Assembly (NCBI GenBank): GCA_937926025.1
Contig: CALANQ010000075.1
Location: forward strand, 1-22,832
DNA length: 22,832 bases
Reading direction: 5' to 3'
Source: an uncultured Acidimicrobiales bacterium
GTDB taxonomy: Bacteria > Actinomycetota > Acidimicrobiia > Acidimicrobiales > Iamiaceae
The translations under genes and the position numbers were made by a program. The notes beneath the pieces are model-generated. The model ran no database searches. It worked only from the letters and a program-made list of their open reading frames with translations, and was not told where the DNA came from. Position 1 is the stretch's first letter, and the number at the start of each line of letters is the position of its first letter. Positions 8,970 to 16,107 of the stretch are shown here, piece after piece.

Positions 8970-9071
8970 GATGCTCCTCTGGGTGGACGGATTCTCTCAC
9001 GACGCTTCCGCCGCGGGCGAACCCCGAGGGTGTCAACCATCCGCAGGTGGCCCGTGTTCCCCGGGATCTGG

Positions 9072-9077
9072 GATGCT
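9072..9077 (+). promoter_or_regulatory. Candidate relaxed -10 box of the small membrane protein gene
   Basis: GATGCT is followed by 6 nt and GTG at 9084. It keeps A2 and T6 of TANNNT but lacks the first T, so support is modest. Confidence 0.3.
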
Positions 9078-9083
9078 GACCCG

Positions 9084-9248
9084 GTGATGGGCTTCGCCGG
9101 GGTGCTCGCCCACCAGGGCGGATGGGACGAGGCCCTCATGGTGGCCGTCCCGCTGGCCATCTTCGTGGGTCTGCTCTGGCTGGCCTACCGCAAGCCGCCG
9201 CCCGGCAGCGATGCCTCCTCGTCCGACGAGGCCCCGGGCCCGACGTGA
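9084..9248 (+). CDS. Small single-pass membrane protein of unknown function
   Basis: This 54-residue protein is not one I recognise. It starts at GTG 9084 or the adjacent ATG 9087. A short N-terminus with AHQGGWDE is followed by one hydrophobic helix (about 17-35, ALMVAVPLAIFVGLLWLAY), then a short polar tail rich in Ser, Asp and Pro. Its TGA overlaps the GTG of the MFS transporter gene (GTGA), so the two are likely translationally coupled. The coupling suggests a small partner or accessory of the transporter, but this is inference. The composition matches the window's coding bias and the overlap is tidy, which is why I accept it as real. Confidence 0.6.
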   Translation: MMGFAGVLAHQGGWDEALMVAVPLAIFVGLLWLAYRKPPPGSDASSSDEAPGPT

Positions 9249-10828
9249 GCCCCCGCACCACCGTCAACGAGCTCGATGTCGACGAGGCCGGCCTCCACGC
9301 CCTCGTCACCCCCCGCGACGACATCCTCCTCGAGGACCTCGACGCCGCCGACCCGGCCGGCCACGACTTCCACTTCGTGTGCGAGCAGGGCCCGTTCGCC
9401 ACCTACGAGCGCACGGTGCACGCCGATCGCACCGACGACGGCGGCTACCACGTGCGCGAGGAAATCGTGTGGGACGTGGCCATCCCGCTCTGGGGTGCGC
9501 TGTTCCGCCCGCTGGTCGCCCGGCAGCTGCGGCGGAGCGGACCGCCCGAGATCCTCACCGAGGATCAGGCCGTGCGCCGGGCCCCGTGGTGGTCACCGCC
9601 GGCCCGCCTCGACGCCCGCTCGTCCTCGGTACTGGGGATGCTGTGCGGGCTGTCGATGCTGACCGGCTACCTGGGCACCACCATCACCCAGACCATGACG
9701 TACGCGGCCAAGGAGTTCGGCGCCTCCACCGCGGCCCAGGGCGCCACGCTGGCCACGGTCCGGGTGGGGGTCCTGCTCTCGCTGGTGCTGGTGACGGTGT
9801 CGGACCGGCGGGGCCGCCAGAAGCTGCTGCTCGTCTGTGCGGTGGGCGGCGTCGCAGCGTCGGTGGCGGGCGCAGCCTCACCGAACCTGATCGCGCTCGG
9901 CGGCACCCAGACCGTCGCCCGTGCCTTCGCGACGGCCCTGGCCCTGCTGATCGGCGTGGTGTCGGTGGAGGAGATGCCCGCCGGCGGACGCGCCTACGCC
10001 GCCAGCGTGCTGGCCATGACGGCAGCGCTCGGGGCGGGCATGGCCGTCCTCCTGCTGCCGCTCGCCGACGTGGGCCTGTACGCCTGGCGGATCATCTACG
10101 TGGTGCCGCTGCTCGGCCTGCCCTTCTTCATCCGGCTGGCCCGGCGCATCCCGGAGAGCCGCCGCTTCGTCAAGCCGCACGGCCGGGCCACCATGAAGGG
10201 CCACCGCGCCCGGCTCGCCCTGCTGGCCAGCGCCAGCTTCGCCGGGCTGATCTTCCTGGCGCCGATCAGCCAGTTCCAGAACGAGTTCCTCCGCACCGAG
10301 CACGGGTTCACGGCCATCGAGCTGACCATCTTCACCATCGCCACCAACACGCCGGGCGGCATCGGCATCGTGATCGGCGGGCGCCTGGCGGACCTGCGGG
10401 GCCGTCGCATGGTGGGGGCGGTCGCGTCGGCGGCGGGTGCGGTCCTGCTCACCATCGGCTACCAGGTCTCGGGCGCGGCGCTGTGGATCGCCTGGATGGC
10501 CGGGACGATCATCGCCGCCGCCACCGTGCCCGCGCTCGGCGTCTACGGCGCGGAGCTCTTCCCCACCGCGCTCCGGGGTCGGGCGAACGGTCTCATCACC
10601 TTGGCCGGCGTGCTGGGCAGCAGCATCGGCCTGATCCTGGCCGGCCGGTTCGAGACCCACTTCGGGAGCTTCGGCCCGGGCATGGCCATCTTGGCGGTGG
10701 GACCGTTCGTGGTGGCCGCCCTGGTGCTCACCCTCTACCCGGAGACGGCCCACGTGGAGCTCGAGGTCCTGAACCCCGAGGATGCCGTGGCCGGCGGCGC
10801 CGCCTCCGTCGCACCCCCCATGCTCTGA
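9245..10828 (+). CDS. MFS transporter with an N-terminal soluble domain
   Basis: This 527-residue protein has about 125 soluble residues followed by a 12-helix major facilitator. The MFS part starts near residue 128 and shows DRRGRQK after helix 2, PESRRF in the middle loop, GGRLADLRGRR in the second half and AELFPTALRGRANG late. This pattern is typical of the sugar/metabolite:H+ symporter-like branch (PF00083-type). The N-terminal part includes GPFATYERTVHAD and VREEIVWDVAIPLWGALFRPLV. It looks like a small SRPBCC/polyketide-cyclase-like fold, which is a guess from pattern only. The GTG start overlaps the TGA of the small membrane protein gene. Helix-rich sequence contrasts with the acidic N-terminus, so the fusion is clear, and I see no frameshift. 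Substrate unknown. Confidence 0.85.
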   Translation: MSPRTTVNELDVDEAGLHALVTPRDDILLEDLDAADPAGHDFHFVCEQGPFATYERTVHADRTDDGGYHVREEIVWDVAIPLWGALFRPLVARQLRRSGPPEILTEDQAVRRAPWWSPPARLDARSSSVLGMLCGLSMLTGYLGTTITQTMTYAAKEFGASTAAQGATLATVRVGVLLSLVLVTVSDRRGRQKLLLVCAVGGVAASVAGAASPNLIALGGTQTVARAFATALALLIGVVSVEEMPAGGRAYAASVLAMTAALGAGMAVLLLPLADVGLYAWRIIYVVPLLGLPFFIRLARRIPESRRFVKPHGRATMKGHRARLALLASASFAGLIFLAPISQFQNEFLRTEHGFTAIELTIFTIATNTPGGIGIVIGGRLADLRGRRMVGAVASAAGAVLLTIGYQVSGAALWIAWMAGTIIAAATVPALGVYGAELFPTALRGRANGLITLAGVLGSSIGLILAGRFETHFGSFGPGMAILAVGPFVVAALVLTLYPETAHVELEVLNPEDAVAGGAASVAPPML

Positions 10829-10843
10829 CCCGACCCATCCACC

Positions 10844-10968
10844 CGAACTTCGTAGGTCAGCACGACCAGACCGTCGCCCTCACCTACGAAGTTCGGATCG
10901 GCCAGGCGGACCCCGACGAACTTCGTAGGCCAGCACGACCGGACCGTCGCCCTCACCTACGAAGTTCG
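10844..10968. repeat. Two tandem 52-bp hairpin repeats
   Basis: Copy 1 (10844-10895) and copy 2 (10917-10968) match at 50 of 52 positions, separated by 21 bp. Each has arms CGAACTTCGTAGG and CCTACGAAGTTCG that are exact reverse complements, around a 26-nt centre containing CAGCACGACC and GACCGTCGCCCTC. In copy 1 the perfect stem extends to 15 bp (10843-10857 with 10882-10896). The arms are much richer in A and T than their surroundings. The pair lies between two convergent genes, where it may stop transcription from both sides, but its near identity and symmetry suggest a mobile or amplified REP/BIME-like element. Confidence 0.85.
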
Positions 10969-10988
10969 GGTCGGGTCGGGTCGGTCGG
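10968..10988 (+). repeat. Short GGGTC tandem repeat
   Basis: Three GGGTC units followed by GGTCGG directly abut the right arm of the second hairpin repeat. This is low-complexity sequence with no evident function; it may be replication slippage next to the hairpin. Confidence 0.5.
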
Positions 10989-11014
10989 TGCGAGTCGGTG
11001 GGGTGGCGGGGTGG

Positions 11015-11593
11015 TCAGAGAGCGCGGAGCCAGTTGCGGATGACGTGGGCGACGTCGGTGTCGACGCCCTTGAGGTCGTGGCCCTTGCCCTCGACGGTGT
11101 GGTGGGTCACGGGACCCGGGATGACCGAGGTGGCCTCCCGCAGCTCCTCGGGCGTGCCGAACGGGTCCCGGGTGCCCGAGACGAACAGGCACGGGACCGT
11201 GATCTCCGGCAGGTGCTCGATGCGGAGCTTCTCGGGCTTGCCGGGCGGGTGCAGCGGGTAGGCGATGAGCACCAGCGCAGCGGCGGGGAGGCCGTCGGCG
11301 ACGGCCATGGAGCACATCCGACCACCCATCGACCGTCCGCCCAGGGCCAGGCGCGGCGGGCGCACGTGGACCTCGGCGCAGAACTCGGCGGCCTGCTCCT
11401 GGATGGAGGCCAGCAGCTTCGGCGCTCGGTCCGGCGGCCGCTTGGGGCCGAGGTCCCGGTACGGGAAGTTCATCCGGCGCACCGGCATGGGGGCGAGGGC
11501 GTCCTCGATGGCCACGAGCGCGGGCTGGTCCTTGTTGCCGCCGGCACCGTGGGTGAGCAGGAGGGCCCCGACGGGGCGGGCGCGGCCGGCCAC
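11015..11593 (-). CDS. Alpha/beta hydrolase, KANL3/Tex30-like or dienelactone-hydrolase-like
   Basis: This 192-residue protein is a compact alpha/beta hydrolase. GALLLTHGAGGNKDQ (about 9-23) contains the oxyanion-hole HG motif. LALGGRSMGGRM places the nucleophile at S88. SGTRDPFG gives the acid D143, and GKGHDLKG the histidine H172, so the triad is complete and in the usual order. The sequence resembles the small hydrolases related to the Tex30/KANL3 group, whose bacterial substrates are unknown. GTG at 11591-11593 lies 1 nt after the stop of the upstream J-domain gene, so translation is probably coupled. The 3' end faces the tandem hairpin repeats. Confidence 0.85.
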   Translation of the reverse strand: MAGRARPVGALLLTHGAGGNKDQPALVAIEDALAPMPVRRMNFPYRDLGPKRPPDRAPKLLASIQEQAAEFCAEVHVRPPRLALGGRSMGGRMCSMAVADGLPAAALVLIAYPLHPPGKPEKLRIEHLPEITVPCLFVSGTRDPFGTPEELREATSVIPGPVTHHTVEGKGHDLKGVDTDVAHVIRNWLRAL

Positions 11594-11594
11594 G

Positions 11595-12293
11595 TCAGCC
11601 TCGGAGGAGGATGCGCCGGGCCTCGGTGAGCTCGGAGATCCGCTGGGCGGCGTCGTCGGCGTCACCGCCGTGGTCGGGGTGCGCTTCGCGCAGCAGGTTC
11701 CGGAACCGGTCCTGGATGACCTTGCGCTCGTTGGCCTCGGGGGCCAGGCCGAGGATGCCGAGGGCCCAGACCACCGGGTCGCGGCCGCCGAGCGTGGACC
11801 AGTTGGTGGTGGCCTTGGCGTCGGTGAGGTACTCGACGAACTCGGGGCCGAGCTCGGCACGCCAGTGCATCGCCCGGCGCATGGCGGCGAACACGGCGGG
11901 CCGGACGGTCGGATCGAGGCGGCCGGCGGCGTACACGGCGGCCAGCACGTTCGGCTCCGGGGAGCCCGAGTCGTGCAGCTCGAACAGGAGCTCCTCGCCG
12001 GTGCCGATGAGCCGGTGCCCGCACTTGGTGAGGCCGACGCGGTCATCCTGGAGCCGGTGCCGGAGCCGGGGCTGCGGGATGCGCTGGCCGGCCTCCACCT
12101 GGTGGGTGAGACGGGTGAGGTCGTCGAGCAGGTCGGGGTCCATCTCGGGGATGAACGCAGCGACGATTCCGCTCAGCAGCAGCCCGCCGAAGCCCGGCGC
12201 GGGCGTGGTGGGGAGCACGGCCACCCCGATGGCGACCCGCCGGGTGGGCGCGATGGGCCGGGAGTGGAAGACCTCCAACTCGGCCAACAGCAT
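11595..12293 (-). CDS. J-domain (DnaJ-like) protein with C-terminal J domain
   Basis: This is a 232-residue protein with a J domain at the C-terminus (about 176-231): ALGILGLAPEANERKVIQDRFRNLLREAHPDHGG, with the HPD tripeptide at 205-207 that stimulates Hsp70 (DnaK). The J domain is short, and the first 170 residues are not a known DnaJ part; I do not recognise them. They include one CGH at about 91-93 but no zinc-finger repeats, so this is not a classical DnaJ. It is probably a specialised co-chaperone. ATG at 12291-12293 has TAGCGT 6 nt upstream. The gene is coupled to the following hydrolase gene, separated by 1 nt. Confidence 0.75.
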   Translation of the reverse strand: MLLAELEVFHSRPIAPTRRVAIGVAVLPTTPAPGFGGLLLSGIVAAFIPEMDPDLLDDLTRLTHQVEAGQRIPQPRLRHRLQDDRVGLTKCGHRLIGTGEELLFELHDSGSPEPNVLAAVYAAGRLDPTVRPAVFAAMRRAMHWRAELGPEFVEYLTDAKATTNWSTLGGRDPVVWALGILGLAPEANERKVIQDRFRNLLREAHPDHGGDADDAAQRISELTEARRILLRG

Positions 12294-12299
12294 CAGGAC

Positions 12300-12305
12300 A
12301 CGCTA
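12300..12305 (-). promoter_or_regulatory. Candidate -10 box of the J-domain gene (leaderless)
   Basis: TAGCGT on the minus strand is followed by 6 nt and ATG. It lies in the 28-bp gap after the zinc-ribbon gene, which suggests a separate promoter even though the genes are adjacent and co-oriented. Confidence 0.45.
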
Positions 12306-12321
12306 CCGGCGGCGGTGACGA

Positions 12322-13398
12322 TCAGACGAGGTCGAGCATGCGGGTGCGCAGGCGTCCGACCAGGTCGCGGGCCAGGCCGACGCGGTCCACGACGGCGCCG
12401 CCGTCTCCGTCTCCGCCCGGGCTCGCAGCCTCTCCGCCGTCGTCCTCGTCCGCCGCCTCGTCGTGCGAGGAACCAGGGTCCGAACCATCGTCGGCGGCGT
12501 CGTTCGAGCCGGTCGGATCGTCGTCGCCCTCGTCGTCTGCGGGCGCGTCGTCGGTGTCGGCGGCGGCCTCCAGGGCGGCCCGGGCGGCGGCCTCATCGTC
12601 GTCTTCGACGCCGTCGCCGTTGCCGGGGTTGGCGGCGTCGACGGCGTCGAGGTCGGCGGTGCCGTCCAGCACGGACCGCAGCTCGGCGACCTGGGAGACC
12701 AGCGCCTCCCACTCGTTGCCGGACATGCCGTACGGGACGCTGAGCCCCTCGAGGCCGTCGGCGGCGACGGTGAAGCGATCGACCAGCTTCTGGTCCAACG
12801 GGTCCTTGCCCAGCTTGTCGACGGCCACGTAGAGGGCGTCGAGGGCGGCGTGGGTGGCCAGGCCGTCCTCGGCCTCGTCCTCGTCGGGCGGGTTGAGGAT
12901 GGCGTCGATCATGTCGGCGACGTCGTCCTCGGACTCCTGGGGGACGAGCAGCTCGCCGGTCTCCTGCCAGGCGTGGGGGATGTGGGCGGCGATCAGCTCG
13001 GCGTCGAGCGCGGCCAGCTCATCGGCGGAGACCCCTTCGATCTCGAAGGCGACCTGGGGCACGTCGGCCTCGAGCTCCTCGCCCTCGCCGCCTTCGACAG
13101 CGGCGATCAGCTCGTCGACGGCTTCCTCGTGGGGTGCGGCCACCACCAGGGCGCCGACCTCCCACACGTGGGCGATGCCGTGCAGGTCGAGCATCCCGGA
13201 GAGGGTGACGCGCAGCTGGTTGCCCCAGCCGTCGAGCTCGTACGCGATCTGGTCGCCGGCACCCAGGGGGGTGGCGACCGTGGGCGTGGCATCGCCCTCG
13301 GGCCCGACCTCGTCGATCAGCATCGCGTCGCAGTCGATGCACCGCCGCACCGAGGCCACGTACTGGGATCCACACTCCGGGCACACGCGCGTCGCCAT
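12322..13398 (-). CDS. Zinc-ribbon protein with duplicated domain and acidic tail, unknown function
   Basis: This 358-residue protein has no function I can assign. A zinc ribbon with C6, C9, C20 and C23 (CPECG and CIDC) opens it. Two similar segments follow, about 52-103 and 116-168. Each has a strand, a helix, an ...HGIAHVWEVGALVVA-type or ...AHIPHAWQETGELLV-type hairpin and another acidic helix, resembling a DUF2007-like putative signal-transduction fold in duplicate. Residues 245-335 are a low-complexity Asp/Glu/Ala/Gly stretch, probably disordered. The last 20 residues (VGLARDLVGRLRTRMLDLV) are a basic amphipathic helix. It is likely cytoplasmic, with a protein- or nucleic-acid-binding role being only a guess. 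ATG at 13396-13398 has CATGCT 6 nt upstream. Confidence 0.75.
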   Translation of the reverse strand: MATRVCPECGSQYVASVRRCIDCDAMLIDEVGPEGDATPTVATPLGAGDQIAYELDGWGNQLRVTLSGMLDLHGIAHVWEVGALVVAAPHEEAVDELIAAVEGGEGEELEADVPQVAFEIEGVSADELAALDAELIAAHIPHAWQETGELLVPQESEDDVADMIDAILNPPDEDEAEDGLATHAALDALYVAVDKLGKDPLDQKLVDRFTVAADGLEGLSVPYGMSGNEWEALVSQVAELRSVLDGTADLDAVDAANPGNGDGVEDDDEAAARAALEAAADTDDAPADDEGDDDPTGSNDAADDGSDPGSSHDEAADEDDGGEAASPGGDGDGGAVVDRVGLARDLVGRLRTRMLDLV

Positions 13399-13404
13399 GC
13401 CCGA

Positions 13405-13410
13405 AGCATG
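13405..13410 (-). promoter_or_regulatory. Candidate relaxed -10 box of the zinc-ribbon gene
   Basis: CATGCT on the minus strand is followed by 6 nt and ATG. It is the same hexamer as before the SGNH lipoprotein start. The upstream ppx gene ends 36 bp away, so read-through from it is also possible. Confidence 0.3.
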
Positions 13411-13434
13411 GCAGACCCCGGCGGGGGCCCGCGC

Positions 13435-14988
13435 TCAGGCGTCGACGGGTGGGGCGATCACCACGGGCAGGTCCAGGACGTCGGCCAGCAGGCCGCGCCG
13501 CTCGTCGGCGGCGTAGAGCTCCAGGCTGAGGTCGGCGTCGGGATCGTCGACGTCGACCCCGATGACCAGGTCGCCCTTGCGCTCGGTCACGCGGACCCCG
13601 GAGACCAGCTGCCGGTGGGAGCGGTCGAGACCGATGGCCACGCGCAGCACGGCGGCGGCCACCTCCACCAGCCGCTGGTCGTCGTGGTCCAGCGCGGCCC
13701 ACTCGGGATGGCTGGGCTTGGGCGCGCTCTTGCGGTGGTAACGGGCGATCTGGGCGACGAGCTCGATCTCCTGGTCGGTGAACCCGACCAGCCGGTCCGA
13801 GTTCCGGATCAGGTAGTAGCTGTGCTTGTGGTGCTTGGCGTGGGAGATGACCAGGCCGACGTTGGCGAGCAGGGCCCCGGCTTCGAGCAGCGATCGGGCG
13901 TCGGAGCCGAGGCCGTGGCGGTGGGCGGTGGCGTCGAACAGCTCGAGGGCGAGGCGGGCGACGTGGGCGGAGTGGGTCGGGTCCTCGTCGCACGCCTGCA
14001 TCAGGTCGATGGCGCTGCGGAGGGCGACGTCGCGCAGGTGGGGCAGGGATCCGCCGCGCTGGCGGGCGATGGTGTCGAGGAAGACGCCCTCCCGCAGCGC
14101 GTACTCCGACAGGACCATCTCCTTGATGCCGAACCGGCGGACCACGCCCTCGAGGACCAGGGCACCGGCGAGGATGATGTCGGTGCGCTTGGGGTCCAGG
14201 TCGGGAAGGTCCCCGGTGGTGCCCTCGGCCCGGGCCTCGATGAGCTCCTCGACCACGGCCCCGATCTGCTTGCGGGTCAGGACGGCGGCGTTGAGGGTGC
14301 GGAGCGGCTCCTCGCCGGCCAGACCCCGTGCCAGGCGGAAGACCTGCTCGATGGTGCCGGAGGAGCCGACGGCCACGTCGAACCCGTGCTCGTCGACCGA
14401 CCGGTCGAACGATGCCAGCACGCCCTGGATGTGCCGGCGGCAGGAGTCGACGGCGGACGGGTGCAGCCCGTCGGTGGCGAAGAAGCGGTTGGTGAGGCGG
14501 AGCGCCCCGAGCTTGAAGCTGACCGAGGCCAGGGCCTCCCCACGCTGGCCGATGAGCAGCTCGGTGGAGCCGCCGCCGATGTCGCACAGGATGAGCCGGC
14601 GGTCGAACAGCTCCAGCGCCTGGAGGACGCCGAGGTGGATGAGCCGGGCCTCCTCCACGCCGGAGACGACCTCGATCTCGACGTCGGCCTCCTTGCGGAC
14701 CCGCCGCAGCAGGTCCTTGCGGTTCTCCGCCTCCCGGACGGCGCTGGTGGCGACGGCGCGCAGCGGCGCCCCGTGGCTGTCGGCGATCTTGCGGAAGCGG
14801 GTGAGCGCCTCCACGGCCCGGTCGATGGCCTCCGGGGCCAGCTCCTTCATGTCGGTGGAGCCCGATCCGAGGCGGACCATCTCCTTCTCGCGGGTGAGGA
14901 CCTCGAAGCGGTCGCCGTCGGTGGTCCGGGCCACCACGAGGTGGAGGGAGTTGGTCCCGACGTCGACGGCAGCGATGGTCTCCGGCAC
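13435..14988 (-). CDS. Ppx/GppA family phosphatase (exopolyphosphatase or ppGppase)
   Basis: This 517-residue protein is a sugar-kinase/actin-fold phosphatase that degrades polyphosphate or pppGpp; sequence alone does not decide which. DVGTNSLHL (9-17) is the first phosphate-binding loop. SGVEEARLIHLG carries the catalytic glutamate region (E112/E113), and DIGGGSTEL (136-144) is the second loop. The C-terminal half (about 320-517) is the HD-like helical domain, with HHKHSYYLIRNSD and ARYHRKS as in Ppx. At the position of the usual LHDIG or LHEVG motif the protein has LLANVG (373-378), so the HD metal pair is lost there. The start is GTG at 14986-14988, with TAGCGT 8 nt upstream. It is divergent from glpX. 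Confidence 0.9.
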   Translation of the reverse strand: MPETIAAVDVGTNSLHLVVARTTDGDRFEVLTREKEMVRLGSGSTDMKELAPEAIDRAVEALTRFRKIADSHGAPLRAVATSAVREAENRKDLLRRVRKEADVEIEVVSGVEEARLIHLGVLQALELFDRRLILCDIGGGSTELLIGQRGEALASVSFKLGALRLTNRFFATDGLHPSAVDSCRRHIQGVLASFDRSVDEHGFDVAVGSSGTIEQVFRLARGLAGEEPLRTLNAAVLTRKQIGAVVEELIEARAEGTTGDLPDLDPKRTDIILAGALVLEGVVRRFGIKEMVLSEYALREGVFLDTIARQRGGSLPHLRDVALRSAIDLMQACDEDPTHSAHVARLALELFDATAHRHGLGSDARSLLEAGALLANVGLVISHAKHHKHSYYLIRNSDRLVGFTDQEIELVAQIARYHRKSAPKPSHPEWAALDHDDQRLVEVAAAVLRVAIGLDRSHRQLVSGVRVTERKGDLVIGVDVDDPDADLSLELYAADERRGLLADVLDLPVVIAPPVDA

Positions 14989-14996
14989 TCCGAGCC

Positions 14997-15002
14997 ACGC
15001 TA
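14997..15002 (-). promoter_or_regulatory. Candidate -10 box of the ppx gene
   Basis: TAGCGT on the minus strand (TANNNT) is followed by 8 nt and GTG. No Shine-Dalgarno site separates it from the start. Confidence 0.4.
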
Positions 15003-15102
15003 GCGACCGGCCGCCCGGACCCGGACGGATGACCAGGACCGGGCTCCCTGGTCAGCGCCGGCGCACCGCGCGCGGACACCGGGTCCGGAGGACGGCACCC
15101 AC

Positions 15103-15108
15103 TACTCT
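15103..15108 (+). promoter_or_regulatory. Candidate -10 box of glpX (leaderless)
   Basis: TACTCT is followed by 6 nt and ATG at 15115. A GGAGG at about 15087-15091 is 23 nt before the ATG, too far for a ribosome-binding site. This supports ATG 15115 over the in-frame TTG at 15112. Confidence 0.5.
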
Positions 15109-15114
15109 TCGTTG

Positions 15115-16107
15115 ATGCCCGAGAAGCAGGTCCCTACCCGAAACCTGGCGATGGAGCTGGTCCGCGTGACCGAGGCGGCGGCCCTGGCGGCCAGCCGCTG
15201 GGTCGGCGGCGGTGACAAGAACGCAGCCGACGGCGCCGCCGTCGACGCCATGCGGATCGTCCTCGACACCGTGCCCATGGACGGCATCGTGATCATCGGC
15301 GAGGGCGAGAAGGACGAAGCCCCGATGCTCTACAACGGCGAGCGGATCGGCGACGGCTCGCCGCCCGAGGCCGACATCGCGGTGGATCCGATCGACGGCA
15401 CCACCCTGACGGCCCTGGGCCGGGGCAACGCCATCGCCGTCATCGCGGTCAGCGAGCGGGGCTCGATGTGCGTCCCGGGGCCGGTCATGTACATGGAGAA
15501 GATCGCCGTCGGCCCCGAGGCGGCCCACGTCATCGACATCACCGCCACCCCCACCGAGAACCTGCACGCCGTGGCCAAGGCCCTGGGCAAGCGGGGCACC
15601 GAGCTCACGGCCGTGGTGCTCGACCGTCCCCGCCACGAGGACCTGATCGGCGAGATCCGCCAGGCCGGCACCCGGATCCGCCTCATCCCCGACGGCGACG
15701 TCGCCGGCGGCATCTCCACGGCCTGGCCCGACTCCGGCGCGGACATCCTGTTCGGCATCGGCGGCACCCCGGAGGGCGTCATCACCGCGGCCGCGCTCAA
15801 GTCGATGGGCGGCGCCATCCAGGGTCGGCTGTGGCCCCGGAACGAAGAGGAGCGCACCGCGGCCATCGAGGGCGGCTGGGACCTCAGCGAGGTCCTCGAC
15901 ACCGACAAGCTGGTCTCGGGCGACAACTGCTTCTTCGCCGCCACCGGCATCACCGACGGCGAGCTGCTGAAGGGCGTCCACTACGACGCCCGCGGCGCCA
16001 CCACCCAGTCGCTGGTGATGCGCTCGCAGTCCGGCACAGTGCGCCAGGTCAACGCCCGCCACCGCCTGGAGAAGCTCAAGGAGTACTCGTCGGTCGAGTT
16101 CAGCTGA
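15115..16107 (+). CDS. glpX: Class II fructose-1,6-bisphosphatase GlpX
   Basis: This 330-residue cytoplasmic enzyme hydrolyses fructose-1,6-bisphosphate to fructose-6-phosphate in gluconeogenesis. It is the class II enzyme that serves as the main FBPase in actinobacteria. IGEGEKDEAPMLYNGE (about 61-76) and DPIDGTTLTALG (91-102) are the metal- and phosphate-binding motifs. GGTPEGVITAAALKSMGG is the conserved late block. Length and order match the family with no gaps. The frame also has a TTG three bases upstream, but ATG 15115 is preferred because of the TANNNT box 6 nt upstream. The stop codon overlaps the 3' end of the convergent hydroxylase gene by 8 bp. It is divergent from the ppx gene. 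Confidence 0.96.
   Translation: MPEKQVPTRNLAMELVRVTEAAALAASRWVGGGDKNAADGAAVDAMRIVLDTVPMDGIVIIGEGEKDEAPMLYNGERIGDGSPPEADIAVDPIDGTTLTALGRGNAIAVIAVSERGSMCVPGPVMYMEKIAVGPEAAHVIDITATPTENLHAVAKALGKRGTELTAVVLDRPRHEDLIGEIRQAGTRIRLIPDGDVAGGISTAWPDSGADILFGIGGTPEGVITAAALKSMGGAIQGRLWPRNEEERTAAIEGGWDLSEVLDTDKLVSGDNCFFAATGITDGELLKGVHYDARGATTQSLVMRSQSGTVRQVNARHRLEKLKEYSSVEFS

Noticed and set aside
9031..9036. Perfect -35-like TTGACA on the minus strand upstream of the NifU-like gene
   Set aside because: No -10 hexamer occurs at 16-19 bp downstream; GAGAAT is about 34 bp away, so I do not call a promoter.
10844..10968. Possible CRISPR-like or attachment-site repeat
   Set aside because: Only two units, each self-complementary over its full length, with no integrase, tRNA or cas gene nearby. 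A palindromic REP-like element fits better.
12463..15003. Very long plus-strand open frame opposite the zinc-ribbon and ppx genes
   Set aside because: Low-complexity G/V/D-rich translation with no family resemblance, fully overlapping two supported minus-strand genes.
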